NCBI GenBank assembly: GCA_038749025.1
Contig: JBCDIL010000003.1
Coordinates: 149,224 to 213,223, forward strand
Length of the DNA stretch: 64,000 bases
Reading direction: 5' to 3'
Source: JBCAXA01 sp038749025
GTDB taxonomy: Bacteria; Pseudomonadota; Gammaproteobacteria; Steroidobacterales; Woeseiaceae
Shown here piece after piece: positions 25,737-36,239 of the stretch; the stretch's first letter is position 1, and each line of letters begins with the position of its first letter. Position numbers and translations under genes: made by a program. The notes below the pieces were generated by a model. It worked only from the letters and a program-made list of their open reading frames with translations. It had not been told where the DNA came from and did no database searches.

Positions 25737-26594
25737 ATGCAGGTCTTACTAACCGCCGCCAATGGACGCACCGGACGGGCGATATTAGCAGCACTGGTCG
25801 CAACCGGTACGGCGGTAAAAGTCTTCATTCGCGACGCGTCACAGTGGCCGGAACTCGAAGCACTCGGCGCTCACTCGCATGCGGTTGGCGACATGCAGGA
25901 TAAGGCATCGATTGATAAAGCCGTTACCGGGTGCGATACCGTTATCCATATCGGTCCACCGATGCATCCGAACGAGGTTGAGATTACCGAGCGCATCGTC
26001 TCGGCTGCCCTATCGGGCGGCGTCGAACGGTTTGTCTATTACTCGGTGATGCATCCGTTGCGCCGCGAGGTTCGGCACCACCGCTTGAAGCTGGACGCAG
26101 AAGAGAACTTAATCGAGTCGGGCATTCCGTACACGATCGTACAGCCGTCTCGGTACATGCAGCACTTGGTACCGATCTGGAAGCAGGTGGTTAGGAACGG
26201 CATTCACTCAATGCCGTTTTCGATCGAAAAACGCTTTAACGTGGTCGATCTTCGAGACCTAGCCGATGCCACGGCCGCGGTGGCCACCCAGGACGGTCAT
26301 GAGTATGCGACCTATGAGTTAGCTGGCCCGCAAGCGCTCAGTCAAAAGGACATGGCAGCAACGATTGCTGACATTCTCGGTCAGCCGGTAAAAGCCGTTG
26401 CACTCGATCTCGACACGATGGAGCAAAAAGCACGCGCGGCGGGCGCCAGCGACGATCGGATCGAGCAAATGCTCACGATGAATCGGCATTACGACGCGCA
26501 CGGCTTTCTCGGCAACGCGAATGTCCTGCATTGGCTACTCCGTCGAGAGCCGACCACGTTTCGCGCCTACGTCGAATGGCTGGCTAGTCAGTAG
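25737..26594 (+). CDS. NmrA family NAD(P)-binding protein
   Basis: 285-aa NmrA-like atypical SDR. MQVLLTAANGRTGRAILAALVATG has a TAANGRTGR motif in place of the usual TGATGxxG, followed by VKVFIRDASQWPELEALG, GDMQDKASIDKAV, CDTVIHIGPP and FVYYSVMHPLRREVRHHRLKLDAEENLIESGIPYTIVQPSRYMQ. The ATG at 25737 follows GAAGGAG; a longer reading frame from 25404 overlaps the monooxygenase and is rejected. It lies 53 bp after the monooxygenase. Members of this group include quinone reductases and redox-sensing regulators, so an auxiliary reductase for the monooxygenase product is one idea. Confidence 0.85.
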   Translation: MQVLLTAANGRTGRAILAALVATGTAVKVFIRDASQWPELEALGAHSHAVGDMQDKASIDKAVTGCDTVIHIGPPMHPNEVEITERIVSAALSGGVERFVYYSVMHPLRREVRHHRLKLDAEENLIESGIPYTIVQPSRYMQHLVPIWKQVVRNGIHSMPFSIEKRFNVVDLRDLADATAAVATQDGHEYATYELAGPQALSQKDMAATIADILGQPVKAVALDLDTMEQKARAAGASDDRIEQMLTMNRHYDAHGFLGNANVLHWLLRREPTTFRAYVEWLASQ

Positions 26595-26759
26595 AGTGTG
26601 CTAGCGCCGACTCTGACCATCATCAACGCCATATTCGGCTAAGGCTCTACTCCTTCGTTACTAGCTAGTCGCTTACCGGTGCCACAAATACGCACTGGCG
26701 CAAAGCCGTTGATATTGCAAATACACCCCTCACCGGCCACATGATTTGCGGGTATGACC

Positions 26760-26778
26760 TGATGCTATCTCAGCATCA
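26760..26778. promoter_or_regulatory. 7-bp-arm palindrome upstream of TonB receptor
   Basis: A perfect inverted repeat, TGATGCT-ATCTC-AGCATCA, lies about 100 bp upstream of the second TonB receptor start, in an otherwise empty 224-bp gap after the NmrA gene. It may be a regulator site or a weak hairpin. No T-tract follows, so it is not a terminator. Confidence 0.35.
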
Positions 26779-26878
26779 AGTACGTATTGGCGATTACTTA
26801 TAGTGGCTTTGGGTTCTGATGCGGGAGTGCACAACTGTGTTTCATCGAGGTCGGCTTTCAGAGAAGCAAACAAATAAA

Positions 26879-29167
26879 ATGTTATTCCGGTTTCTTATTG
26901 TCATCACCACCTGCGGCGCTCTGGCAAGTATTCAACCAGCGGCGGCACAAGGCGTCAGCTCTGGGCTCGAAGAAATCGTAGTCACAGCTCGAAAACGAGT
27001 TGAAAATTTGCAAGATATTCCGTTGTCGGTGTCAGCGATTTCCGCTGTCGAGCTTGAGCAGGCAGCCGTGTACGACCTCGAAGACTTAGCCGAGATAACG
27101 CCTGGATTGACGTATCAAAACCTAGGTGCATTCGGTGTTCCGACTATCCGCGGTCTAGCTCAAACCGATACCGGTGGGATACAGGCCAATGTCGGTGTTT
27201 TTGTTGATGGCGTGTTTCTCAACAACCGGTCGTCGTTCGACTTTGGCGTCCTTGATCTAGATCGGATCGAAGTTGTTAAAGGCCCCCAAAGCGCCCTGTA
27301 CGGTCGCAACACATTTGCGGGGGCAATTAACTATGTATCGCGCGCCCCAAGCTTCGATGAGCTCGAGGGCCGCGTGTCAGCGGAGTTTGGCAACGAAGAG
27401 CGTATGGAGCTGCGCGGCTCCGTGAATGTTCCGCTATCAGACTCTGCTGCGATCCGGTTTTTCGGTGCCACCAGTGAATTTGACGGGACAATTGAAAACT
27501 CTCGGGGCGGTGACAACCTTGGCGGTTTTGGTGAGAGAACATCTTACGGCGCTTCGTTGCTCTTTGACGCGACGGAACGGCTGCGAATCAAACTGTTTGC
27601 TGTTCGGACTGAGAGTGAGGAAGATCAACCACCACTGATTACCATTCCGTTTGCACGTAATGACTGCGGTGCACAGTACGACTTACCGGCCGGCACGTTC
27701 TACACCTTGTACTGCGGCGGTTTGCAAAGCGGGGATGCACCGAATTTGAATTCACTCGGCGAAGGCAAAGTCGGCGAACTCACCGTGGGCTACCTAACCG
27801 TAGACTATGATTTCGACTTTGCAACGCTATCCGCAACCTATGCGAAAACGGAAAGCGAGTATCGGGCGGCATTCGATAACACCTCGAATCCGGCGTTGGC
27901 GGCCGTCCCGTTTTTCGGGGGTCCTTGGTCGCTGCAGTTCTTCACGAACTCATCTGGAGACGTCGCGGAAGAGGAATCGTTTCAAATTCGTCTAGCCTCC
28001 GATAACGAAACAGGTTTTAACTGGTCTGTCGGCGCGGCAGTATTCGACTCCCAAAGCGGTGTTGTCCTATCGACAATTGCCTCGTTGGTGGCCGACCCGA
28101 ATACGTTGGAACGAATCACACGAGTCACCGAGTCACTCGACACCGATATCAACGCGATTTTCGGTACTTTGTCGTACGAATTTGGGAAACATAAAGTAAC
28201 CGCGGAAGCCCGCTACTCTGAAGAGACGCAGTATCAAGTTAATGACACGATCATCGACTTTCTACCTATTCTTAACGGCAGCACGGCTGGCGAAACTGAA
28301 TTCGACTACACGAACCCACGCTTCACCTACGAATACCAGTACGACACCGACACATTGGTCTATGGCTCAGTCGCGCGAGGTTTGAAAACCGGTGGTATCA
28401 ACGGCGCTGGATTCGTTGGTACCCCATTCGAAGACTTCGATCCAGAAACAAACTGGACGTACGAGTTCGGCATCAAGACGACCATTCTGGATGGCAGGGG
28501 CACATTTAACGCGGCCGCCTTCTTTATCGACTGGGAAGATCTCCAACTGCCGGCACCGCCAAGTCTGCAGGCTGGGTCCGCCACCGTAAACGCAGCCGGC
28601 GCGTCTTCCGCAGGTATTGAGATCGACTCCGCTATCGGTGTTACCGATAACTTCGTTATCCGGGGCGCCATTACGTATATCCAACCGGAGTTTGACAGCG
28701 GCGTGTTTGACGCGACGGTAGCGACTTTATGCGGCCAAGGTGCTACGCCACCGCCAGTCGCGCCGACCGTTACTTGTAACCCGGTTGTCGGCGGAAACCA
28801 ATTGGCTGGCACATCAGACTTGCAGATCTACCTCGGTGGAACGTATACGTGGCCCCAGTTGATCGGAGAGCTTGATGGCTACTTCCGCGTCGACACTAGC
28901 CATCAGGCCGGCAAGTACTCCACCAGCCTAAACATTCTGGATCAGGGCGATATCAACCTGACTAATGTTCGGCTAGGCTTGCAGTCAGAGCGCTATGAGA
29001 TTGCATTGTGGGCACAGAACCTCTTCGACGAAGAATACAATGCCAATGTTGTTAACGTGACCAGTCAGGGTGCATTTGGTGTCTGTAACGGCTGTGGTAT
29101 CAACGATGTTCGTGTGTATCCCGGTAACGGAATATCGTACGGTCTTCGCGGCAGTGTAAATTTCTGA
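26879..29167 (+). CDS. TonB-dependent outer-membrane receptor
   Basis: 762-aa TonB-dependent receptor. The signal peptide (MLFRFLIVITTCGALASIQPAAAQG) is followed by the TonB-box-like EEIVVTARKR, a plug with TIRGLAQTDTGG and EVVKGPQSALYGRNTFAGAINYVSRAP, and a barrel ending SYGLRGSVNF with a terminal aromatic. It belongs to the same general group as the receptor at 7647-9929 but is not a close copy. Start is taken at the ATG at 26879 on signal-peptide grounds; 26819 is also open and adds 20 residues. It stands alone, so its ligand cannot be guessed from neighbours. Confidence 0.92.
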   Translation: MLFRFLIVITTCGALASIQPAAAQGVSSGLEEIVVTARKRVENLQDIPLSVSAISAVELEQAAVYDLEDLAEITPGLTYQNLGAFGVPTIRGLAQTDTGGIQANVGVFVDGVFLNNRSSFDFGVLDLDRIEVVKGPQSALYGRNTFAGAINYVSRAPSFDELEGRVSAEFGNEERMELRGSVNVPLSDSAAIRFFGATSEFDGTIENSRGGDNLGGFGERTSYGASLLFDATERLRIKLFAVRTESEEDQPPLITIPFARNDCGAQYDLPAGTFYTLYCGGLQSGDAPNLNSLGEGKVGELTVGYLTVDYDFDFATLSATYAKTESEYRAAFDNTSNPALAAVPFFGGPWSLQFFTNSSGDVAEEESFQIRLASDNETGFNWSVGAAVFDSQSGVVLSTIASLVADPNTLERITRVTESLDTDINAIFGTLSYEFGKHKVTAEARYSEETQYQVNDTIIDFLPILNGSTAGETEFDYTNPRFTYEYQYDTDTLVYGSVARGLKTGGINGAGFVGTPFEDFDPETNWTYEFGIKTTILDGRGTFNAAAFFIDWEDLQLPAPPSLQAGSATVNAAGASSAGIEIDSAIGVTDNFVIRGAITYIQPEFDSGVFDATVATLCGQGATPPPVAPTVTCNPVVGGNQLAGTSDLQIYLGGTYTWPQLIGELDGYFRVDTSHQAGKYSTSLNILDQGDINLTNVRLGLQSERYEIALWAQNLFDEEYNANVVNVTSQGAFGVCNGCGINDVRVYPGNGISYGLRGSVNF

Positions 29168-29172
29168 CAATT

Positions 29173-29213
29173 CGCGGCGGTGGGTAAAGCGATTCGCAAG
29201 ACTTACCGCCGCG
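29173..29213. terminator. Hairpin between convergent genes
   Basis: CGCGGCGGT near 29173 pairs with ACCGCCGCG at 29205-29213 and the stem continues through TAAG/CTTA with a small bulge. It lies just after the receptor stop codon and before the convergent propeller-like gene. There is no run of T on either side, so factor-independent termination is possible but not certain. Confidence 0.45.
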
Positions 29214-29244
29214 ATGTTCGCACCCGAGCTTCGTACGGCGAGCG

Positions 29245-30723
29245 TTAGTCGTTAATCCGATGTAGTCGTAGCTGCCCCCGTCGCACGCCAACAATGATCG
29301 AGCCGTCCGCAGCGATCGTTTGCTGGTTGCCTTGGTCGGTATAGGCCTTGTCGTCGTCGAGGGGAATGTCGAGTGCGATTGCTCCAGTATCGATATCAAG
29401 ACCACGGTAACTGAACGTGCAGCCATTCCCTCTGCCCAAGCCGTATACCAGCCCGGTCGCGCTCGATGCCGTTGGTATCCCGTTAAAGTGTACTGACGGA
29501 TTCGCCCAAACAAGATCGAAGCGACGCTCATCGGCCAGCCAGTCGACGCGTTGCACCCCTTTCGGTGGTGAGCAGTCCGGCTTAAAGCCGGCCCATTGCG
29601 CGACGAAGACGGAATGGCCAAGTACGGCGGGCGAGTTCTCAGCGGTATAGCCTTCACCCTGCGGTGTCGAGAGCGGTAAAGCCATGCGTCCTGCGAGCCG
29701 ACGGTCCTCATCACTAAGCCCAGACCAATCATCGGGGATATCCCCGCGCCAAAACGCTACGAGGTTGTTGTCGGGCGCGTGGCCGTCGACCATCACAACA
29801 ACACCGTCATCGCGCGAACCGATTAGCGACGCTGTCGTACCGGTACCGGTGCAGGTTTTTCCGCGCAGCGTTCGCTACCGCTCGCGAAGGCGCGATGAGC
29901 GTCGTGGCTCTTTACAGCCAGGCCCGCGGAAATCGTAAGGCACCGACCAAGCATTGATGAATTGCGTTCCGGTCCAATCGAGCGCCGCCACGCCTTGCTG
30001 CGACGATATATACAGCCGATTCGTTTCATCGATGGCAAAGGCATTGTGATAGCTGTAACCGTCGTCACTCGATGCGAAACTACCGACCGCGACAACATCA
30101 CCCGTTGTCGGCGAGATAGCGGCTACGGTATTACCTTTCAGTAAGATCATGATCAGGCCGTCGTAGCTGACCGAGAAGTGAATGGTAAGTTCGCCGACCT
30201 CATCAGGAACTATAATTTTACGGTCGACGACTAAGTCACAGCGCGGGCAATCGGGTCGCTCATCTCGTAGAACATACAACGCGTTCTCTTTAATGTTGGT
30301 CGTAACGATCTCACCTGTTGCCAGCACCGAGACATACCAATCGAAATCGAGTCGACCGCGTGGCAATACGACGTAGCTGATCTGCTCGAAGCGCTCGCCA
30401 TCGAGCAACCATTTGACGACACCTTTTTGCACACTGCCAAATGCGGCCTGGCTGCCGTTCGGGTAGGGCTCACCTAAAACCGTCCATGGTGATGTGCCGT
30501 TTTTGGGGTTATCGAGACGTTCAAAACCGATGCTGTCCTCCGCTCGTAGTGAGGGTAAATCCCCCGCTGCCTGCGCATAGTTATTGCGATGAAAAAGCGG
30601 CCAAGTCGAAGCGGCGAGATACGGATTCGCCGGTGGGCTTTGTGCGCACACCGCATCGGCGAAAATGACGAGAGCCAGAACGAGCGATCGGCGTATGCGG
30701 CTGGATTGGACAGTCATCGGCAT
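29245..30723 (-). pseudogene. Propeller-like exported protein, frame-disrupted
   Basis: One gene read as two open frames, 30723-29875 and 29874-29245, both in the same frame and separated by an in-frame TAG at 29877-29875. The first part has a signal peptide (SLVLALVIFADAVCAQS) and propeller-like strands ending WSVPYDFRGPGCK. The second resumes CTGTGTTASLIGSRDDGVVVMVDG. The 60-odd bases between are arginine-rich in this frame but give ordinary codons (SHDAHRAFASGSERCAEK) one frame over. Losing one A from AAA near 29912 and adding one A to AAAAA near 29855 would restore a stop-free gene. So this is either two compensating homopolymer errors or a real pseudogene. The role is unknown; strands resemble PQQ-like propellers. 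Confidence 0.6.
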
Positions 30724-31067
30724 GGGTAACTTAACGCCCGGCCAGCGACTGCGTTGACGTAACTTCACGGCAGGCGAATGTGGCTGCTGAAACCGCGTTT
30801 TCGGAAGACCCAGGGCGTCGACTGTGACCCTAGTGCCGGCTGGCCGGGCGATCGGTGCCGCCGGCCCCAATCGATTACAGCTCACCGAGCGGCAAGCTGA
30901 CTCAACGGAACAGACTGAGCCTTCCAACCGGATTGTATCCTCGCGCTGAGACGCGTGCCGCAACGCACATAAAAAACACCGCCGATACATGTTTTTGCGA
31001 CGTGAGTATTAAAGAATCTACGGTTTTGACCGCTATCGTTGCATTGGACTGTCCAGCTGCAAACTCC

Positions 31068-34000
31068 GTGAGATACGTCGCCACCCTTTTTGCCCTACTG
31101 CTTACCGCTCTATGGGCCCCAGCACCGCAAGCAGACGAGCTGCCGATGACGCCCGAGCGCCCGTTTCGTTTGTACTCCGTAGAAGAGGGGCTCAACCAGA
31201 AAACTGTTCATGCCGTCTTGCAAGACCACGACGGTTTTCTTTGGATTGCGACGTTTGGCGGGATCAATCGTTTTGACGGCCGCTCTTTCGAGAGCCTAAC
31301 CGCCAGCGACGGGCTGCGCCAAAACCTCGTCCAATCGCTGTCGGTCGATGATGAGAACCGCCTTTGGGTTGGCGACGCAGCCGGCGGGCTGACACTCGTC
31401 GAAAACGGTCAGGTAACTCGGACGTACGAGCCAGACGAGGCGGCGCGGGGAGTCGCTCGATCGATCGTTTTCACGAACGGGAAACTCTACGTCGGCACGC
31501 AGCCAGGGGGCGTTCGTGCCTTAGACCTTTCGAATCTCGACAGCGACCTTGTGACGATCGAGGGGGCGCCGTTTGACGTTTTTTGGATGGTCGCGTCGGG
31601 CGACTATATCTACACCCTAGGCACCGAGGGCGTACACCGCTACAACGCCGTCCTGGACAATGGCTTTGAGCTGCTCGGCTCAGACCTATCTGCGGTTGCC
31701 GTCGCCGAGGATGGTCGCATTGCGGTCGGCGACATTTCAGGACGAATCGGTTGGCTTAACGGCACGAGCGTCAACTGGCTAGACGTTCGTTATGATCGTC
31801 GCATAACCAATGTCGCCATAATCGACAACGTCATCGAATGGGTTTTTCTCGATGAGGAAGGTATGGTCCGGTTCGGTGCTCCCGCCTCTGACAGCGTCCC
31901 CGCCGTGAACGGTTCCGTTCCGCCGTTGGTTGATCAGGAAGGCGTTTTCTGGGTACCAACGCGCGCCGGTCTCGCACGGTACCTCGGCGAACGCTTCCAG
32001 CATTACCCGCTGACGATGAACGGCCAACAACCCGAGGTATTCTCGATCGAGCCAGGACCTAACGGTGATTTCTGGTTCGGAACTAGCCAGGGCCTACTGC
32101 ACGTCGATGCAGACGGTAACATCGAGAATTTCTCCGACACGCTGGAGATCGACCGTCGTGAAGTTCGTGACATCGAGATTTCTAGCGATAAGCAGACGCT
32201 ATGGTTCGCCCAAGTTCAAGGGGCAACGTACGGTATCGATCTTGCCACGATGCAACCGACGACGACGATCGGCGATGAAGCCTCGATTGCCGTCAGTGCT
32301 GTTTTGGATAACAACGATCAGCTGTGGATTGGATCATTTCTAGGAACGCTAACGGCTTACAACGCCGCCAGCGAGACGACCCGCGAATACAACCTAGGTA
32401 ACGGCGCCAGTGTGTATACGCAAGATGTCGGTGACGACGGTTATCTGTGGTTCGGCGTTAACTTCCACGGCTTGTACCGCATCGACACGACCGACCCGCG
32501 CAGTGAACCAGAAATGGTTGTACCGGAGTCGGAGTTACAGCAAGAGTACTACACCCAAGTGGTTGTCGAAGGTGGGGGACCGGATACTGTTGTTTGGCTT
32601 GCCGGCATCAAGGGCAGTGTTTTCCGTTGGCAAGACGGCAAAATTCAGCGGGTCATCGCTGAGTCGCTATTGGCTGATACAACGGTTTACGCGATACAAC
32701 CGTTACCCGATAGCTCAGTCATCTTAGCCACCAGTCGTGGCGTTTTCCGCTACGCCATCGACACCGGCTCGCTCGAACAATACGGGGCACTCGATGGCTT
32801 TGTCGCGATAGAAGCGAAAGTACACGCAACGTATTTCGATGGTGACGACTCGTTGTTTATCGGCACGACCAGTGGTGTTACGCGGATGGACATTACGCAG
32901 CCGATGGCCGGCGTGACGGTACCGAAACCTCTGATTACGCGACGTCGTGTCGACAGTGAAAACGTCGATAAGCGGTCGTCGCTATTGGACTCCAGTGGCG
33001 ACGAGGTTGTACTCGACTTCACCGCGGTTTCAACGCGTAAACCGAATGGCGTGGAGTACAGTTACCGGCTAACAGGGCATAGCGACGACTGGAGCGACGC
33101 CTCTGAGACCACGTCGATCTCGTACTCGAACTTAGCGCCTGGCGATTATTCGTTCGGTGTCCGAGCTCGCTTACCGGGTGGCGATTGGAGCGAACCGGCA
33201 ACGTGGTCGTTCACCGTGCCGACGCCGTATTGGGCGACCTGGTGGTTCTTGACGACTGCTGCCTTTGTTGCGCTCATGTTCACCTGGTCGATTGTCCAGC
33301 TGCGGCTCCGGTCCATCGCTAATGCCAACCAGCGACTCCGTGAGGAAGTGGCAGAACGCACTCGCTCAATCGAAGCTGGCCGACATGAGCTCGAGGAAAT
33401 TAATAGTCAGCTGAGTAGCGAGATCGAAGAACGCAAGCGCTCCGATGCGCTTCGCGCCGATGTGGAGGCACGCTTCCAGCAGGCGTATCACAACTCGCCC
33501 ATCGGTATGGCGTTGGTCGATAAGAGTGGGTTGGTTTATGACGCCAACCCCAGCATGAAAGCGCTGTTCTGGCCGAATTCGGATCCGGATACAACCGAGC
33601 CGCTACTCGACATCGTCTGCGAAGAAGATCGCGGTGATGTCGACAAGTTTTTAACCGACTATGCGGCTGGGATCGCAACGGAAGTGAGCATGGAGGCGGA
33701 GTGCATCTCGCATAGCCGCGGCATGCGTAGTATCGACTTTCATCCATCGGCCGTACGCAACCCGCAAGGCGAACTTGAGTACATCTTACTATTGGCGCAA
33801 GACGTTACCGACAACCGTGCGATGACCGATCAACTGGAGTATCAAGCCAATTTCGACGAACTGACCGGGCTTGTTAATCGACGTGCTTTCGAAGACCGAT
33901 TGAACGCAATCGGTACTGACGAACAACATCATGGTCAGTCGTACTTGATGTTCCTCGACCTCGATCAATTTAAGGTAGTTAACGATACCTGTGGCCATGC

Positions 34001-35165
34001 CGCCGGCGACGAGCTGCTATGCATGGTGGCAGACGCGTTGAGAAGCTGCGTTCGCGAAGATGATACGGTGGCGCGCTTTGGTGGCGATGAGTTCGCACTG
34101 CTTATTGTCGGCTGTGACGAAAAGGTCGCGTTTGAGCGTGCCGAGGGCGTCCGGCAGCGAATCCAGGATCTTGAGTTTGTCTGGGAGAACGAGATTTTCC
34201 GGGTTGGCGCAAGTATCGGCGTCGTCCCTATTGACGCCGCATTGCGAGATCTCAATGAGCTGCAACAATTGGCCGACGCCGCCTGTTATGCCGCCAAGGA
34301 TGCGGGCAGGAACCGCGTCCACATGGTGTCCGGTGACGAGGATGCAGCGCACGAAAGACGCGGCGAAATGCGCTGGGTGCAGCGGCTAAACCACGCCATC
34401 GACAACGACGATTTCGAGCTCTTTGGTCAACGCATATTGCCGCTGAACGAGACCGATACAACACGCGAACGTATCGAGATCTTGCTGCGGATGCGTAACC
34501 GCGCCACGAATCGCTTGATCCCTCCGGGTGCATTCTTACCAGCCGCCGAACGCTACGGTCTGCAGGGTCGTCTCGATCAGTGGGTGGTCAGCCGGGTTAT
34601 CGATGCGATGGGCGAGCAAGTGGCCAGCGAGATCGAGAATCGCAACTTCTGGGTCAATCTCTCGGGCGCGAGTATCGGTGACCCGAAGATTTCGCGCGAG
34701 CTGATTCGAATGGTTGAACAGGCAGACGTACCACGTGGCGTATTGAACTTCGAAATTACCGAAACCGCCGTAATCCGAAAAATCTCAGAAGCGAAGGCGT
34801 TAATCGCAGCGCTGCAAGATATGGGCTGCCGGTTCGCACTCGACGACTTCGGTAGCGGCCTATCGTCGTTTGGCTATCTCAAAGAACTGAACGTGGATTG
34901 CTTGAAGATCGACGGTCAGTTCGTCCGCGATATTGCCACCGATCCGACCGACCGAATTTTCGTTAAGTCGATTATCGATATCGCCCATACACTCGGCATG
35001 AAAGTGATCGCGGAGTTCATCGAAGACGACGAGATTCTGCGTATCATTCAGTCACTAGGCAGCGACTTTGGCCAAGGCTTCGGTATTCATCGCCCTGAGC
35101 CATTGCACGCCATGGTCTCGATGACGACGGCGCTTCGCGTCGCGGGGCTCAGCAAGAACGCATAG
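31068..35165 (+). CDS. Reg_prop/Y_Y_Y/PAS/GGDEF/EAL signalling protein
   Basis: About 1365-aa inner-membrane c-di-GMP enzyme. The signal/anchor VRYVATLFALLLTALWAPAPQA leads into two-component-regulator propeller repeats (VHAVLQDHDGFLWIATFGGINRFDG and others, residues about 35-640), a Y_Y_Y domain (YSYRLTGHSDDW, about 660-715), one transmembrane helix (about 720-745), a coiled coil, a PAS domain (about 797-920), GGDEF with the intact motif at about 1004 and an EAL domain (about 1107-1357). The EAL signature reads E-I-L, but DDFGSG and KIDGQF are present, so phosphodiesterase activity is possible. The open frame begins at 30855; a GTG at 31068 suits the signal peptide but has no clear Shine-Dalgarno. 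Confidence 0.9.
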   Translation: MRYVATLFALLLTALWAPAPQADELPMTPERPFRLYSVEEGLNQKTVHAVLQDHDGFLWIATFGGINRFDGRSFESLTASDGLRQNLVQSLSVDDENRLWVGDAAGGLTLVENGQVTRTYEPDEAARGVARSIVFTNGKLYVGTQPGGVRALDLSNLDSDLVTIEGAPFDVFWMVASGDYIYTLGTEGVHRYNAVLDNGFELLGSDLSAVAVAEDGRIAVGDISGRIGWLNGTSVNWLDVRYDRRITNVAIIDNVIEWVFLDEEGMVRFGAPASDSVPAVNGSVPPLVDQEGVFWVPTRAGLARYLGERFQHYPLTMNGQQPEVFSIEPGPNGDFWFGTSQGLLHVDADGNIENFSDTLEIDRREVRDIEISSDKQTLWFAQVQGATYGIDLATMQPTTTIGDEASIAVSAVLDNNDQLWIGSFLGTLTAYNAASETTREYNLGNGASVYTQDVGDDGYLWFGVNFHGLYRIDTTDPRSEPEMVVPESELQQEYYTQVVVEGGGPDTVVWLAGIKGSVFRWQDGKIQRVIAESLLADTTVYAIQPLPDSSVILATSRGVFRYAIDTGSLEQYGALDGFVAIEAKVHATYFDGDDSLFIGTTSGVTRMDITQPMAGVTVPKPLITRRRVDSENVDKRSSLLDSSGDEVVLDFTAVSTRKPNGVEYSYRLTGHSDDWSDASETTSISYSNLAPGDYSFGVRARLPGGDWSEPATWSFTVPTPYWATWWFLTTAAFVALMFTWSIVQLRLRSIANANQRLREEVAERTRSIEAGRHELEEINSQLSSEIEERKRSDALRADVEARFQQAYHNSPIGMALVDKSGLVYDANPSMKALFWPNSDPDTTEPLLDIVCEEDRGDVDKFLTDYAAGIATEVSMEAECISHSRGMRSIDFHPSAVRNPQGELEYILLLAQDVTDNRAMTDQLEYQANFDELTGLVNRRAFEDRLNAIGTDEQHHGQSYLMFLDLDQFKVVNDTCGHAAGDELLCMVADALRSCVREDDTVARFGGDEFALLIVGCDEKVAFERAEGVRQRIQDLEFVWENEIFRVGASIGVVPIDAALRDLNELQQLADAACYAAKDAGRNRVHMVSGDEDAAHERRGEMRWVQRLNHAIDNDDFELFGQRILPLNETDTTRERIEILLRMRNRATNRLIPPGAFLPAAERYGLQGRLDQWVVSRVIDAMGEQVASEIENRNFWVNLSGASIGDPKISRELIRMVEQADVPRGVLNFEITETAVIRKISEAKALIAALQDMGCRFALDDFGSGLSSFGYLKELNVDCLKIDGQFVRDIATDPTDRIFVKSIIDIAHTLGMKVIAEFIEDDEILRIIQSLGSDFGQGFGIHRPEPLHAMVSMTTALRVAGLSKNA

Positions 35166-35171
35166 GACCCG

Positions 35172-36164
35172 TTACAACTCGACCATCAATTTGCCGGTAT
35201 TCTCGCCGGTGAACAATAGGTTTATGCCATCGATCGCGCTGTCTAGACCTTGCAACTTGTGGGCACGGTATTTTAGCTTGCCTGCGCTGTAATACTCGGT
35301 CAGCCGGGCCATGATCTCTGGAACTTGGTCCCAATGGTCCGGCATCGTGAAGCCTTGGATCGTTAGGCGCTTGCGAATAACATTTAACCAGTTTGGACCT
35401 GGATCTGGTTTCGCCGTGTTGTAGTCAGCAATCATGCCGCAGACGATGATCCGACCGTGTGCATTCATCTGGTAGAACACGGCGTGCTGCACCGGTCCGC
35501 CGGTGTTCTCGAAATAAAGATCGATCCCGTTAGGCGCGGCCGCTTTGATCTGCTTAAAGAGACTGTCCGATTTGTAGTTGATGGCCTTGTCGAAACCCAG
35601 CTCGTCTTCGAGCCAGCGGCACTTGTCATCAGAACCTGCGGTACCGATCACTTGTAGGCCTTCCGCTTTGCCAATTTGGCCAACAATCGATCCAACCGAG
35701 CCGGCGGCACCGGAAACAAACAGGGTTTCACCGGCTTTTGGTTTACCGACGTTTATGAGGCCTTGGTAGGCGGTCTGCCCGGGTAGTGCGAGAACACACA
35801 AAACAACTTCGGCAGGCAGGTCGGGAGGTAGCACCTTCAGTCCTTGGCCGCTACTAACCGCATACTCGGTCCAGCCGATCAATCCGGCCACTTTCGCGCC
35901 AACCGGATATTTAGCGTTCTTCGACTCAACCACTTCGGCAACACCGCTTGAGCGCATGATCTCGCCTAGCCCGACCGGTGGTATGTAGCTTTCGGTATCT
36001 GCCGACATCCAACCGCGCATTGCTGGGTCCAATGACATATGAGTCTGCTTAACGAGAATTTCGCCATCGCTAAGCGCCGGCGTTTCGAGCTCAACCGTTT
36101 CAAAAACATCCGGTGTGATCGTGAGTTCCGGGCGAGCGATGAGCTTGATAGCTTTGTATTTCAT
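35172..36164 (-). CDS. NADP-dependent MDR oxidoreductase (CurA-like)
   Basis: 330-aa zinc-free medium-chain reductase of the leukotriene B4 12-hydroxydehydrogenase/curcumin reductase (CurA) group. It has the N-terminal QTHMSLDPAMRGWMS, VLCVLALPGQTAYQGLINVGKPKAGETLFVSGAAGSVGSIVGQIGKAEG with the AAGSVGS cofactor motif, INYKSD, DLYFENTGGPVQHAVF and the C-terminal ENTGKLMVEL. No zinc ligands are seen, which is normal for the group. Such enzymes reduce alpha,beta-unsaturated carbonyls with NADPH. It is convergent with the signalling gene, with six bases between stop codons. It marks the left edge before the low-G+C repeat-rich island. Confidence 0.92.
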   Translation of the reverse strand: MKYKAIKLIARPELTITPDVFETVELETPALSDGEILVKQTHMSLDPAMRGWMSADTESYIPPVGLGEIMRSSGVAEVVESKNAKYPVGAKVAGLIGWTEYAVSSGQGLKVLPPDLPAEVVLCVLALPGQTAYQGLINVGKPKAGETLFVSGAAGSVGSIVGQIGKAEGLQVIGTAGSDDKCRWLEDELGFDKAINYKSDSLFKQIKAAAPNGIDLYFENTGGPVQHAVFYQMNAHGRIIVCGMIADYNTAKPDPGPNWLNVIRKRLTIQGFTMPDHWDQVPEIMARLTEYYSAGKLKYRAHKLQGLDSAIDGINLLFTGENTGKLMVEL

Positions 36165-36239
36165 AATCGGCGTCTTAGCGGGTCGAACTCTGGACGGTTA
36201 AGTGTAGCGCACGACGAACGTTCACGGCGTCCATACTCG

